A program made the translations under genes and the position numbers. From the NCBI GenBank assembly GCA_963734015.1, contig CAVTFG010000012.1, positions 62,001 through 126,000 on the forward strand: a DNA stretch of 64,000 bases. Reading direction: 5' to 3'. The notes under the pieces are model-generated. The model was given only the letters and a program-made list of their open reading frames with translations. It was not told where the DNA came from and searched no databases. The DNA is from JALZKA01 sp963734015. GTDB lineage: Bacteria; Actinomycetota; Thermoleophilia; Solirubrobacterales; 70-9. Shown here piece after piece: positions 1 to 9,123 of the stretch (position 1 is the stretch's first letter; the number at the start of each line of letters is the position of its first letter).

Positions 1-320
1 AATGCGTCCCACGGCTCCTTGGTGCCGGTGTAGCCCTTGGCGACGAGCCGCTCGTAGGTGGCATCCACCTCGGCGGGCGAGTCGCAGAGGAACGCGAGCC
101 CGATCCGGTTGTCGCCGCCGGGGGGCTTCCACTCGGGGTGGAACGAGTGGATCGTCTCCACCGTGTCGAATGCGAGGCGTGTGCCGCCCGGCAACTCGAC
201 CTCCACGTGCGGCTCCGAGTCCTTCTCGGCCGGGATCTCCAGCCCCAGCTCGCGGTAGAACGCGAGCGAGCGGGCCATGTCGTCCACGACGACTCCGATC
301 ACGTCCAGCTTGGTGCTCAT
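1..320 (-). CDS. VOC (glyoxalase/bleomycin-resistance fold) protein, 3' end missing
   Basis: The gene runs off the window edge, leaving the first 106 codons. ATG at 320 has GGAGGA about six bases upstream. The N-terminus (MSTKLDVIGVVVDDMARSLA, then FYRELG) is the classic first beta-alpha unit of the vicinal oxygen chelate fold. A second unit follows near residue 70 (RIGLAFLCDSP). VOC proteins include dioxygenases, isomerases and drug-binding proteins, so the substrate cannot be named. It is divergent from the AraC-type regulator starting at 362, with a 41-base shared promoter region, so that regulator may control it. Confidence 0.85.
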   Translation of the reverse strand, partial: MSTKLDVIGVVVDDMARSLAFYRELGLEIPAEKDSEPHVEVELPGGTRLAFDTVETIHSFHPEWKPPGGDNRIGLAFLCDSPAEVDATYERLVAKGYTGTKEPWDA

Positions 321-361
321 CCTGTCCTCCTCGTTCGATTGCTGACAATGTGTCGGAGTCC

Positions 362-1174
362 ATGGTCGAGCACTCAGGCACGCCGGTCTTGAACGTTTCG
401 GACGTCGTCGACGTCGGCTACCGGGAGGTCGCGCCACATGCCGCGCTCGCGCCGTTCGTCGAGTGCCTGTGGGCCGCCGGCCGCAGGGAGATGCGCACCG
501 AGAACGACCGCCGCATCCTCCCCGACGGGCGCATGGACCTCGTCTGGATCCGCGGCGCCGGCGTGCTCGTCGCCGGGCCGCAGACCCGGTTCACGGTGCG
601 CTCGCTGCCCGCGCCGCTGGTCGCCGTCGGGGTTCGCTTCCATCCCGGGGTCGCGCCGGGCCTGCTGCGCCTGCCGGCCGCCGAGTTCGTCGACGGACAC
701 GTCGCGTTGGACGCCGTCGACGCCGGGCTTGCCGCCCGGCTCGAGCCGGCGCTCGACGCCTCGCGAACACTGGGCGGCGCCTTCGATGCCTTCAACCGCG
801 AGCTGCTGCGCCACGTGGACCGGCTCGCCGAGCTCGACGGCGCGGTCGCCGAGGCGACCTCGATGCTCGACCACTCGGCCGCGAGCGTCGCCGACGTTTC
901 CTCGCGCGTGTACGTCAGCGAGCGCCAGTTGCGACGCCGGTTCGCCGAGCGGGTCGGCTACGGGCCGAAGACGCTGCATCGGGTGCTGCGGTTCCAGCGC
1001 CTGGTTTCGATCCTCGGCGAGCCGGGCACTGAGCTGGCGCGGGCCGCCGTGACCGCGGGCTACGCGGACCAGGCGCACCTGACCCGCGAGTGCCGCGAGC
1101 TCTCGGGGCTCACACCGGCCGAGCTCGCGGGTTGGCTGGGCGGCGATGAGAAACCCGCGCCACCGCGGTCTTAG
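362..1174 (+). CDS. AraC-family transcriptional regulator
   Basis: A 270-residue protein with an N-terminal ligand-sensing region of the DUF6597 kind (the EVAPHAALAPFVECLW stretch near residue 21) and a C-terminal AraC helix-turn-helix pair at about 175-260. Recognisable features are VSERQLRRRF in the first HTH and AGYADQAHLTRECR followed by GLTPAEL in the second. The reading frame is open further upstream, but ATG 362 is chosen because homology begins there and the upstream part is antisense to the VOC gene. It probably regulates the divergent VOC gene and/or the reductase and hydrolase that follow 27 bases downstream. Confidence 0.9.
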   Translation: MVEHSGTPVLNVSDVVDVGYREVAPHAALAPFVECLWAAGRREMRTENDRRILPDGRMDLVWIRGAGVLVAGPQTRFTVRSLPAPLVAVGVRFHPGVAPGLLRLPAAEFVDGHVALDAVDAGLAARLEPALDASRTLGGAFDAFNRELLRHVDRLAELDGAVAEATSMLDHSAASVADVSSRVYVSERQLRRRFAERVGYGPKTLHRVLRFQRLVSILGEPGTELARAAVTAGYADQAHLTRECRELSGLTPAELAGWLGGDEKPAPPRS

Positions 1175-1201
1175 TAGCACCCGATCCCGAAAGGACTCCA
1201 G

Positions 1202-1780
1202 ATGAGCAAGCTGTTCGTGACCGAGTTCGTGAGCCTGAACGGCGTGATGGAGGCGCCCGGCGGCGAGCACGGCCACCCCCACTCCGGCTGGACCTTCGCC
1301 TCGACCTACGGCGACGACCACTACTCCTACAAGGACGAGGAGCTCCAGGAGACCGAGTCGCTCCTGCTCGGCCGCAAGACGTACGAGGGCTTCGCCGCCG
1401 CCTGGCCCGAGCGCGGGGGCAAGGGCGATCCCTTCGCCGACAAGTTCAACGCGATGCCGAAGTACGTCGTCTCCTCCACCCTGACCGACCCCGAATGGAA
1501 CAACACGACGGTGCTCTCGGGCGACCCGGTCGAGGAGGTCCGCGAGCTCAAGGAGACCTCGGACGGAACGATCTCGATCCACGGCAGCGCCCAGCTCACC
1601 CACGCCCTCGTCGAGGCCGGCCTGATCGACGAGTACCGCGTGATGATCCATCCCGTCCTGGTCGCCGGCGGGCTGCGGATGTTCCCCGACCCGGCCGAGA
1701 TGCAGAAGCTGCGGCTGACAGATACCCGGACCTACGACTCGGGCGTCGTGGTGCTGGTCTACGAGCCCAGTGAGGACTGA
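1202..1780 (+). CDS. Dihydrofolate reductase family protein (RibD C-terminal fold)
   Basis: A 192-residue protein whose N-terminus (KLFVTEFVSLNGVMEAPGG) and later segments LLGRKTYEGFAAAWP, KYVVSSTL and SIHGSAQLTHALVEAGLIDE match the RibD/DHFR-like reductase family. In this family an NAD(P)H-binding fold is retained, but most members are neither folate nor riboflavin enzymes and the substrate is unknown. Length is normal for the family. AAGGAC lies just before the ATG. The stop overlaps the region upstream of the next hydrolase by a few bases, so the two are likely co-transcribed with the AraC regulator. Confidence 0.9.
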   Translation: MSKLFVTEFVSLNGVMEAPGGEHGHPHSGWTFASTYGDDHYSYKDEELQETESLLLGRKTYEGFAAAWPERGGKGDPFADKFNAMPKYVVSSTLTDPEWNNTTVLSGDPVEEVRELKETSDGTISIHGSAQLTHALVEAGLIDEYRVMIHPVLVAGGLRMFPDPAEMQKLRLTDTRTYDSGVVVLVYEPSED

Positions 1781-1781
1781 G

Positions 1782-2579
1782 ATGCCGACGGTCACATCGA
1801 ACGACGGCACTCAGATCGCCTACGACTCGGTCGGCTCCGGCCCGCCGCTGATCCTGGTCGCCGGCGCGACCCAGTACCGGGCGGTCGACCAGACCACCTC
1901 GGAGCTGGCGCGCCTGCTCGCCGCCGGCGGCTTCAGGGTCATCAACTACGACCGGCGCGGGCGCGGCGACTCGGGCGACACCCAGCCCTACGCCGTCGAG
2001 CGCGAGATCGAGGACATCGAGGCGCTGGTGACCGAGGCCGGCGGCGAGGCGAGCCTGTTCGGCATGTCGTCGGGCGCGGTGCTCGCGGCCGAGGCCGCGG
2101 CGCGTGGCGTCCCGGTCACGAAGCTCCTGATGTACGAGCCGCCGATGGTGCTGGACGACTCCGGGCCGCCGCCACAGCCCGACTACGTCGAGAAGATCGA
2201 GGGCCTCGCCCGCAGCGGCGACGGTGACGCGATGGCGTACTTCGTGAGCATGGTCGGCATGCCCGAGGAGCAGTTGGCGGAGTTCCGCCAGTCGCCGATC
2301 TTCCCCGCGTTCGCCGCGGTTGAGCACACGCTCGCCTACGACGGGCGGATCATGGAGCCCTACGGCAAGGGCGAGCCGATCCCGCAGGGCGCCTGGGACG
2401 GCGCCCTGCAACCGACGGTGGTGTTCGCCGGCGGCGACAGCCCGGACTGGATGCAGAACGCCGCCCGGGCGGCGGCCGAGGCGGCGCCGGACGGCGACGT
2501 GCGGATCGTGCCGGGCCAGACCCACGAGTTCGATCCCGCGGTGCTGGCCCCGGAGATGCTGGAGTTCCTCAGCGCCTGA
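1782..2579 (+). CDS. Alpha/beta-fold hydrolase
   Basis: A 265-residue alpha/beta hydrolase. The oxyanion/strand region GPPLILVAGATQ, the acid-turn YDRRGRGDSG near residue 50, the nucleophile elbow GMSSG near residue 88 and the late histidine in GQTHEF are all present, giving a plausible Ser-Asp-His triad. The substrate is unknown. ATG 1782 (MPTVTSNDGTQ) is preferred to a GTG twelve bases upstream, since the family starts at this strand. It begins one base after the stop of the DHFR-like gene, so translation is probably coupled. Confidence 0.85.
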   Translation: MPTVTSNDGTQIAYDSVGSGPPLILVAGATQYRAVDQTTSELARLLAAGGFRVINYDRRGRGDSGDTQPYAVEREIEDIEALVTEAGGEASLFGMSSGAVLAAEAAARGVPVTKLLMYEPPMVLDDSGPPPQPDYVEKIEGLARSGDGDAMAYFVSMVGMPEEQLAEFRQSPIFPAFAAVEHTLAYDGRIMEPYGKGEPIPQGAWDGALQPTVVFAGGDSPDWMQNAARAAAEAAPDGDVRIVPGQTHEFDPAVLAPEMLEFLSA

Positions 2580-2647
2580 CCCTCTCGCAGTCGCGCTTCA
2601 CCGTGCGACCGGGGTGAAGCCGCAACCCGCCGAGGCCCCGGGGTCCC

Positions 2648-3448
2648 TCAGGCGCTGAGCGGGTGGGCGCGGCAGAAGTCGCGCACCGCCCTGTTGAACA
2701 GCACGGGCCGCTCCAGGTTGGAGACGTGACCGGCGTCCGCGATCAGGACCAGCCGCGAGTCGGGGATCGCCTCGTGGAACTGGCGCGCCACCGTCTCGGG
2801 CGGCGAGCGGAGGTCCTGCCTTCCCCAGATCAACAGCGTCGGGACCGAGATTCCCGGCAGCACATCGCGAAGGTCGGCGGCGGCGATCGTTTCGGAGTTC
2901 TTGCGCATCGTCTCGGGCCGCGCGTCGGCCATGACCCGCTCCATCTCGGCGACGACCTCGGGCGACGGGTCGGGCGCGAACAACCCCGGCAACTTGGCCT
3001 CGAACTCGCCTGGGGCCTCGAGCTGACTGCGCAGGGCCACCAGGCGCGCCTCGATCTCGGCCGCCGGCAGCGAACCCTTCCAACCGGCGTAGCTGTCGCA
3101 GAGGATCAGGGACCCGACCAGCTCAGGGCGGCGACGGTAGAGCTCGAGCGCGACCACGCCGCCCCACGAAAGCCCGCCGACGTGGGCGGGCGCCAGCTCG
3201 AGCGCCTCGATCAGGCCCGCAAGCGTGTCGGCGACGCCGGCGAGCCCGAAGTCCTCCGACGGCAGATCGGAGGAGCGCCCTGCGCCCGGCTCGTCCCAGG
3301 CGACCACGGTGAGCTCGTCGGCAAGGCCGGCCAGCTGCGGCTGCCACATGCGCGCGTCGCTCGCGGCGCCGTGGACGAGCACGAGCGCCGTCCCATCCCC
3401 GGCCCGGTCGTAGCCGATCCCGAAACCGTTGACATCGATCGTCGGCAT
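2648..3448 (-). CDS. Alpha/beta-fold hydrolase
   Basis: A 266-residue protein with LVLVHGAASDARMW (oxyanion HG), WDEPGAGRS, the nucleophile elbow GLSWGG near residue 94, an acid in WGRQD and the catalytic histidine in DAGHVSNLERP. All triad elements of a serine hydrolase are intact. It resembles 3-oxoadipate enol-lactonase-type hydrolases, but no pathway partner is nearby, so a specific reaction is not assigned. It converges on the previous hydrolase (2579) with a 68-base gap. Confidence 0.88.
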   Translation of the reverse strand: MPTIDVNGFGIGYDRAGDGTALVLVHGAASDARMWQPQLAGLADELTVVAWDEPGAGRSSDLPSEDFGLAGVADTLAGLIEALELAPAHVGGLSWGGVVALELYRRRPELVGSLILCDSYAGWKGSLPAAEIEARLVALRSQLEAPGEFEAKLPGLFAPDPSPEVVAEMERVMADARPETMRKNSETIAAADLRDVLPGISVPTLLIWGRQDLRSPPETVARQFHEAIPDSRLVLIADAGHVSNLERPVLFNRAVRDFCRAHPLSA

Positions 3449-3507
3449 CCCGGCGCGAGCTTAGACCCGGCGCCACGGGTGGGCAACGGCCCCATGTGAG
3501 GCCTTGG

Positions 3508-4233
3508 TTAAGCCGCGCGTGCGACGAAAACCCGGTGACCGGGGGCAAAAGCGCCCTTGCCGTAACCGCGCCGGACCTGGACGCGGAAGTGGGCCTCGCG
3601 GAGCATCTTGTCGATCTCGCGGACCGGCCAGAGGCGCAGGCGATGGATCTCCTCGGAGCGCCGGTAGGTGGCGCCGCCGCCGATCCGCCGGAACGTCGTG
3701 ATGCGGCGCTGCATCCGCCCGCCCGACTCGCTGGCCGCGTAGAGGATCGCCCAGTCGTCGCCGACGCGGAACGCCGACTCCTCCCCGCCCGGTACCCGCC
3801 CGGGCGTGGCGAGGTCGAAGACGAAGAGCCCGCCGGGGCGCAGCGCGGTTCGCACCCGCCCGAACAGGTCGACCAGCTCGGCCTTGGTCCCGCGCGCGGA
3901 GCCGACGTAGCCCAGGACCTCGCCGATCGCGATCACCGCGTCGCACTCGGGGAGCTTGGCCTCCGCCCAGGAGCCGACGCGGAAGCTGGCGGCCGGCGCC
4001 TGCGAGCGCGCGAGCTCGACCATCGCGCGCGACGCGTCGACCCCCAGCACCCGGTGCCCCGCCTCGGTGAGCGCCTGCGCGGTCGCCCCCGAGCCGGAGC
4101 CGAGCTCGACGATGTGCCCGCGCTCGAGCCCGCGCTCGGCGAGCATGGAGACGACCAGCGGCCCCGCCTCCTCGGCGAGCTGGAGGAAGCCGGCGTCGTG
4201 GATGTAAGCCAGATCCTTGCCGTAATCCGCCAC
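3508..4233 (-). CDS. SAM-dependent methyltransferase (class I)
   Basis: A 241-residue protein. Motif I is ELGSGSGATAQALTEAGHRV near residue 42 and is followed by the acidic ribose-binding residue in GVDASRAMVELA. Motif II/III regions CDAVIAIGEVLGYV and RPGGLFVFDLATPG are also clear. This is the small-molecule methyltransferase group. The substrate is unknown. It ends 60 bases from the upstream hydrolase start and begins 15 bases after the stop of the antiporter at 4249, so it is probably in the same minus-strand transcript. Confidence 0.88.
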   Translation of the reverse strand: MADYGKDLAYIHDAGFLQLAEEAGPLVVSMLAERGLERGHIVELGSGSGATAQALTEAGHRVLGVDASRAMVELARSQAPAASFRVGSWAEAKLPECDAVIAIGEVLGYVGSARGTKAELVDLFGRVRTALRPGGLFVFDLATPGRVPGGEESAFRVGDDWAILYAASESGGRMQRRITTFRRIGGGATYRRSEEIHRLRLWPVREIDKMLREAHFRVQVRRGYGKGAFAPGHRVFVARAA

Positions 4234-4248
4234 TTTGGCGCCCGTCCC

Positions 4249-5250
4249 CTACGAGACCGATACGTAAACGAGGAACGCCCCGAACAGGCCGGACCAGATC
4301 GCGATCGCGGGCCAGCGAAACCGTCCCCGGCGGTGGAGCGCGACGTACGCGAGCGCGCCGCCGGCCAGCCCGAGACAGCCGGAGACCACCGCGTAGCGGT
4401 CGAGGTCCCAGTCGGTCAGCAGCAGGCCGAAGGCGATCGGGATCGTCGACTGGAAGACCATCGCTCCCGTGATGTTCCCGAGGGCCAGCGAGTCCTTGCC
4501 CTCGCGCACCCAGAAGAAGCTGTTCGCCTTCTCCGGCAGCTCGGTCGCGAGCGGAGCGAGGATCAGCGAGAGGACGAGGGCGTCGATCCCGACGTCCTCG
4601 GCGACGTGGAGAAGCTCCTCGACGAACAGGTGCGCGCCGCCGACGATCGCGCCCAGGCCGATGATGAACTGGAGTACGACGAGCCTGCCCGTCGGGTCGC
4701 CCGCGTGCGGCGTGCGGTCGAGGTAGAGCGGGCCGATCTCCTCCACCGCCTGCACGTCGCCGCCGCCCAGGAGCGTGCGCCGCACGTAGTAGCCGTAGGC
4801 GACGACGAACACCAGGATCAACGGAATCTGCAGCGCCTCGGGCAGGTCGACCGCGCCGATGGCGATCCCGAGCGCGAAGAAGATCAGGAAGAACACGAGG
4901 TCGCGCTCCAGCGTGGGCTTGTGCGCGCGGAGCTCCGTTCCCTGCTCGCGGCGGTTGCGATAGATCAGGGCCGAGGTTCCGACCAACGCCATCGCGATCG
5001 TCGCCAGCAGGAACGGGGCGCCGATGATCGCGCCCACGGCAACGTCCTCCGCCCCCTCCGCGCCGCCGATGATCGCGACGATCGGGATCAGGGTTTCCGG
5101 CATCGCGGTGCCGACCGCGGCCAGCAGGCTGCCCACCGCACCCTCGCCGAGCTCGAGCTTGTGACCGGCCCACTCCACCGCGTTGGTGAAGACCAGGGCG
5201 CCGACGAGGATCACGGCGAAGCTGAGCAAGAGTAGGAGGACCGCGCCCAT
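4249..5250 (-). CDS. Sodium/calcium exchanger family membrane protein
   Basis: A 333-residue, very hydrophobic protein with about ten membrane segments and the two inverted alpha-repeats of the CaCA superfamily. The first repeat shows GTAMPETLIPI, then GAIIGAPFLLATIAM. The second shows LILAPLATELPEKANS followed by LGNITGAMVFQSTIPIAFG. The conserved acidic residues that bind cation in the two repeats (PET and ELPE) are present. It would exchange Ca2+ or another cation for Na+ or H+ at the cytoplasmic membrane. It lies 32 bases downstream of a CAX-type antiporter on the same strand, so two related cation exchangers form one unit. Confidence 0.88.
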   Translation of the reverse strand: MGAVLLLLLSFAVILVGALVFTNAVEWAGHKLELGEGAVGSLLAAVGTAMPETLIPIVAIIGGAEGAEDVAVGAIIGAPFLLATIAMALVGTSALIYRNRREQGTELRAHKPTLERDLVFFLIFFALGIAIGAVDLPEALQIPLILVFVVAYGYYVRRTLLGGGDVQAVEEIGPLYLDRTPHAGDPTGRLVVLQFIIGLGAIVGGAHLFVEELLHVAEDVGIDALVLSLILAPLATELPEKANSFFWVREGKDSLALGNITGAMVFQSTIPIAFGLLLTDWDLDRYAVVSGCLGLAGGALAYVALHRRGRFRWPAIAIWSGLFGAFLVYVSVS

Positions 5251-5282
5251 CGAATGAACCTACTTACCCGTGCGCGCCGGGC

Positions 5283-6389
5283 TCAGGCGTAGAGGAACGC
5301 GAGCGCCAACACGACGTACACGGCCAGGAGCTGGAGCCCCTCGAACCAGTTCGACTCCCCGTCCTGGGTCACGTAGGCGGCGATCAGGATCGCGATGATG
5401 ACGCCCGCAAGCTCGAATCCGTTGAAGACGAGCGGCATCGGGTTCGGCCCGAGCACGAACGAGAGCAGCACCAGGATCGGCACCACGAACAGGGCGATCT
5501 GCGCGGCCGAGCCGACCGCGATGTTCACCGCCAGGTCCATCTTGTCCTTCTTCGCGACGAGGACCGCCACCCAGTGCTCGGCCGCGTTGCCGACCACGGC
5601 GACGATGATGATCCCGACGAAGAACTCGGAGATGCCGAGCGACTCCGACGCCTCGGAGATCGAGCCGACCAGGATCTCTGAGACCAGCCCCACCGCGGCG
5701 CCGGCGACCGCGAGCATCGCGACGCAGCGCCGCACGGACCAGCCGAACGTCTCGTGCTCCTCCTCCGCGTAGGGCGGGTTGTAGACGTCGCTGTGGGTGC
5801 GCAGCGAGAAGACAAGCCCGCCGATGTAGGTGATCCCCAGCACGATCGCGACCCCGATCGACAGCTCCTCGAGGTCCGAGCCGAAGTCGACGATGTCGTC
5901 GCTGACGCTCGGGAGCCCGCCGCCGGCCACCAGCGCGTAGACCGCCGGCATGATCATCGCCGCGACGGCCAGGAACAGCATCGTCGCCGTCGCCGTCGCG
6001 GCTGTCTGGTTGAAGACCTGCTTCTTGCGGCCGATCCCGCCGACGAACATCGAGAGGCCGAGCACCAGCAGCAGGTTGCCCAGGATCGAGCCGATGATCG
6101 AGGCCTTGACGACCTCCTGGAGGCCCTCGGCGAGCAGGAAGACGGCGATGATCAGCTCGGCGGCGTTGCCGAACGTGACATTGAGGAAGCCGCCGATGCC
6201 GGGGCCCGAGCGCGCGGCCAGCTCCTCCGTCGCCAGCCCCATCAGCGCCGCGGTCGGGATGATGCCGAGGGCGGCGGAGAAGAAGACGATCGTGGCCGAG
6301 GCGTGCGCGAGCTCGAGGATCACCGCGAGCGCGATGAACGGCGTCAGCAGGTACGGCCAGCCCTGCGCTGAGAAGAGAAAGCGGCCCAC
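5283..6389 (-). CDS. cax: Calcium/proton exchanger (CAX family)
   Basis: A 368-residue membrane protein with about eleven predicted spans. Both diagnostic GNAAE motifs of CAX antiporters are intact, in FLNVTFGNAAELIIA near residue 70 and VAVVGNAAEHWVAVL near residue 265. An acidic loop (EEEHE) separates the two halves. It would export Ca2+ from the cytoplasm in exchange for protons. Length and motif spacing are normal for ChaA/CAX proteins. The start sits just inside a strong hairpin that should end the lipoprotein transcript upstream, so this gene begins a new antiporter operon. Confidence 0.93.
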   Translation of the reverse strand: MGRFLFSAQGWPYLLTPFIALAVILELAHASATIVFFSAALGIIPTAALMGLATEELAARSGPGIGGFLNVTFGNAAELIIAVFLLAEGLQEVVKASIIGSILGNLLLVLGLSMFVGGIGRKKQVFNQTAATATATMLFLAVAAMIMPAVYALVAGGGLPSVSDDIVDFGSDLEELSIGVAIVLGITYIGGLVFSLRTHSDVYNPPYAEEEHETFGWSVRRCVAMLAVAGAAVGLVSEILVGSISEASESLGISEFFVGIIIVAVVGNAAEHWVAVLVAKKDKMDLAVNIAVGSAAQIALFVVPILVLLSFVLGPNPMPLVFNGFELAGVIIAILIAAYVTQDGESNWFEGLQLLAVYVVLALAFLYA

Positions 6390-6424
6390 GGGCGCGGAAG
6401 ACTATTCGGGAGCGATAAGAAGCT

Positions 6425-6455
6425 GAGGCCCCGGCTCGCGCGGAGCCGGGGCCTC
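6425..6455 (-). terminator. Intrinsic-terminator-like hairpin
   Basis: A perfect 13-base-pair stem (GAGGCCCCGGCTC and its complement) with a five-base GCGCG loop. It lies 25 bases after the lipoprotein stop at 6480 and before the CAX start at 6389. The tail on the minus strand is only moderately T-rich. Confidence 0.75.
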
Positions 6456-6479
6456 GAAGTCGCGGGCTTCGCGGTCGCC

Positions 6480-7532
6480 CTACTGCGAGAGGCAGGCCTC
6501 GATGTCCTGGTCGCTCTGGGCCTGCTCGAGACAGGCGCTGACGTCATCGAGCTTGGGCGAGCCCGAGGGGCCCTCCAGGCCGGGGATCTCCCCGCCGGGC
6601 GCACCCGGCACGGCCAGGCCCTGGAGGCCTTCCTGGAGCTGGCGCGACAGGTCGGCCTCGCTGGTGCCGAACTGCTGCAACAGCTCGTCGAGCGGCTGCG
6701 CGTCGGCCGGCGCCTCGATCGTCTGCTCGGAGTTCGGGTCCGAGATCCCGACCGACAGGGTGAAGTCGAATCCGTCGATCCCGCTCGCGGAGAGCGCTTC
6801 GACGCCGTCGGCGTTGAAGCCGAGGTCGAGGCGGCGGAAGGTGTCGTCCTCCTCCGCCACGTAGACGTCGACGGTGCTGCTCAGGCCCTCGAGCTGGGCC
6901 GGGTCGAACGGAACCGTCCCGCTCGAGGCGCCCTGCTCGGCGAGCGCCGCGAAGTCGAGGTCACCCGAGACGTGGGTCACGGACTCGCCGTCGATGTCCT
7001 CGGTGCCCTCGTTCTCCAGGTTGCTCAGCGAGTTGACGAACGCGTCGGCGCTCTCCGGATCCTGGGTGGTCTCGCCGGCGCTCTCCGCGCTCTCCAGCAG
7101 CGGGCTGATCTGCGCGTACAGCCGCTGGCTCGCCTGGTAAGTCGTGTCCTGGTAGGTGACGAAGACCGAGTCGTCGGTCAGCGCCAGGCCGCCGGAGAAG
7201 TCGAACGAGAACGAGCCGCCCGGCAGCTGCGGGATGCCCTCCGCCGTCACGTCCGCGGTCGCGCTGAGGTCGATCTCGGGAGGCTCCCCCTCTTCGCCGG
7301 AGGAGAACGGGCCGCTGATCTCCGCGTTGATCGAGCCGCTGGTGACGCCCTCGAGCGAGCCCTCGAGCCCGACGTTGACCACCCCGCTCTCGTACTCGGT
7401 GTCCTGGCTGAGCGCGGTCCGCAGGAGCTCGGCCGGATCCTCGTCCCCGCCGTCGTCGCCACAGCCGGCGATGAGCGCGGGAGCCGCCAGCGCGACTGCG
7501 CACGCGGCGAGAAGCTTTCGGGTGCGGTTCAA
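6480..7532 (-). CDS. Secreted lipoprotein, LppX/LprG-like (tentative)
   Basis: A 350-residue protein starting at TTG 7532, chosen because GGAGGG lies eight bases upstream. The signal peptide (KLLAACAVALAAPALIAGC) ends in the lipobox LIAGC, so the mature protein should be diacylglyceryl-anchored on the outer face of the membrane. The mature part is acidic and rich in Gly, Ser and Glu, with a beta-rich core, and has a C-terminal Cys pair (SACLEQ, IEACLSQ). The overall layout resembles the LppX/LprAFG lipid-carrier lipoproteins, but I cannot confirm the family by eye. It is followed by a strong terminator and divergent from the ArsA gene. Confidence 0.75.
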   Translation of the reverse strand: MNRTRKLLAACAVALAAPALIAGCGDDGGDEDPAELLRTALSQDTEYESGVVNVGLEGSLEGVTSGSINAEISGPFSSGEEGEPPEIDLSATADVTAEGIPQLPGGSFSFDFSGGLALTDDSVFVTYQDTTYQASQRLYAQISPLLESAESAGETTQDPESADAFVNSLSNLENEGTEDIDGESVTHVSGDLDFAALAEQGASSGTVPFDPAQLEGLSSTVDVYVAEEDDTFRRLDLGFNADGVEALSASGIDGFDFTLSVGISDPNSEQTIEAPADAQPLDELLQQFGTSEADLSRQLQEGLQGLAVPGAPGGEIPGLEGPSGSPKLDDVSACLEQAQSDQDIEACLSQ

Positions 7533-7641
7533 GGTCAATTCCCTCCGGACGTGTGTGGCTTCGGTTGGGCGGCGCAGGGTAGCGAAGGCCCCGGGCCTCA
7601 CAAGCCGGTCTGGACGGATCATCTACGCTCGGCTCCCAATC

Positions 7642-8878
7642 TTGACCGCTCCACGCACGATTCTCTACACGGGCAAGGGCGGTGTCGGCAAGACGTCCGT
7701 GGCGGCCGCGACCGCCCGCCTCTGTGCGGCTCGCGGGCTCCGCACCGTCCTGCTCTCGACCGACCCCGCCCACAGCCTGTCCGACTCGCTCGAGGCGGAT
7801 CTCGGCGCGGATCCGACGCCGATCGGCGAGCGGCTCTGGGGTCAGGAGGTGCAGGCCCAGCGCGAGATGGAGGACAACTGGGGGCAGGTCCAGCGCTGGC
7901 TCGCGGGCCTGCTCGCCGACCGCGGGGTGATGGACATCGCGGCCGAGGAGCTGACCGTCCCGCCGGGCATGGACGAGCTGTTCAGCCTGCTGCAGATCAA
8001 GCGCCACCACGCCTCGGGCGACTACGACGTCGTGATCGTGGACTGCGCGCCGACGGGCGAGACCCTGCGGCTCCTCTCGTTCCCCGAGATCGCGCAGTGG
8101 TGGCTGGAGAAGGTGTTCCCCGTCGAGCGCAAGCTGGTGACGGCCGCGCGCCCGATCGCGAAGACTTTCCTCGACGTCGAGCTGCCCGACCAGGACGTCT
8201 TCGGCGAGGTCAACCGCCTCGTCGAGAACCTGGTGGCGATGAACGAGATCCTCCGCGACCGCGAGCGCGCCTCGATCCGCCTGGTGATGAACGCCGACCG
8301 CATGGTCGTGAACGAGGCGCAGCGCACCTTCACCTACCTGAACCTCTACGGGTACCTGACCGACGCGGTCGTCGTGAACCGCCTGTTCCCCGACGAGGTG
8401 GGCTCCGGCTATTTCGGCGAATGGCATCGGCGCCAGGGCGAGCGCCTGGGCGAGATCGAGGACGGCTTCGCGCCCGTGCCGGTACTGCGCGCGCGGTACT
8501 TCGACGAGGAGGTGGTCGGAACCGTGATGCTCGACCGCCTGGGGACCGAGCTCTTCGGCGCGGGCAGACCCCGCGAAGCTGCTCCACACGGAGCTCGCCC
8601 AGGAGATCGAGCAGCGCGAGGGCGGGATCACGACGATGCGCTTCCGGGTGCCGTTCGCCGAGCGCTCGCAGGTCTCGCTGAAGAAGGTCGGATCGGAGCT
8701 GGTCGTCGCGGCCGGCCGCGAGAAGCGGACTATCATCCTCCCGCCCGCCCTCGCCCGCCGCAGCCCGTCCGGGGCGAAGCTCGAGGACGGTTCGCTCGAG
8801 GTGAGCTTCACCGCCGATGACGGAGTCTTCTCAACAGAACCCGGGCGGCCCGCAAGCCGCCCAACAGAGCCCGTCTGA
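7642..8878 (+). CDS. ArsA-family ATPase, interrupted by a +1 frameshift near 8566
   Basis: From TTG 7642 the protein opens with the deviant Walker A box TGKGGVGKTSVAAATA near residue 10, then STDPAHSLSDSL (switch I) and DCAPTGETLRLL (switch II), which define the ArsA/Get3 group. After TELFGAG the frame is lost. One base inserted around 8564-8568 would explain it, because the next frame continues with DPAKLLHTELAQEI and MRFRVPFAERSQVSLKK up to 8878. That C-terminal part is the HSP20-like beta domain seen in actinobacterial ArsA homologues. In this lineage such ATPases are not necessarily arsenite pumps, and no arsenic genes are nearby. The 3' end overlaps the next small gene by 62 bases. Confidence 0.82.
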
Positions 8879-9122
8879 GGCGCTTCGCGACCTGCTCGAA
8901 GCGCACGGTGACGGCGACCTGCGGTGTGTCGAGTTGTGCCCGATCTGCCGGGCCGCCGATGTCCTGCGGGCGACGGCGCCCGACGACATCAAGGACCAGT
9001 GGCAGGTGGTCCAGCGCGAGGCGCTCCTGACGATGAAGGCCGCGATCGACCGCTACGTCGAGCGCCTCGACGCCGAGCCGCCCGAGCGCGGCCCGAGCGT
9101 CCAGGACATCCCGATCGAGTAG
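8817..9122 (+). CDS. Small conserved protein with CxxC-type motif, partner of ArsA gene
   Basis: A 101-residue acidic protein whose ATG lies inside the last 62 bases of the ArsA reading frame, implying translational coupling. The centre carries CVELCPICRAADVLRA, giving closely spaced cysteines that could bind metal, followed by a helical stretch with REALLTMKAAIDRYVERL. I do not recognise a named family. Its position suggests that it works with the ArsA-type ATPase, but that is inference only. Confidence 0.65.
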   Translation: MTESSQQNPGGPQAAQQSPSEALRDLLEAHGDGDLRCVELCPICRAADVLRATAPDDIKDQWQVVQREALLTMKAAIDRYVERLDAEPPERGPSVQDIPIE

Positions 9123-9123
9123 C

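Noticed and set aside
3461..5235. Long open frames of 570-580 codons on both strands across the methyltransferase and antiporter genes
   Set aside because: They are Arg/Gly/Asp-rich composition artefacts. The real genes in the other frames carry intact family motifs.
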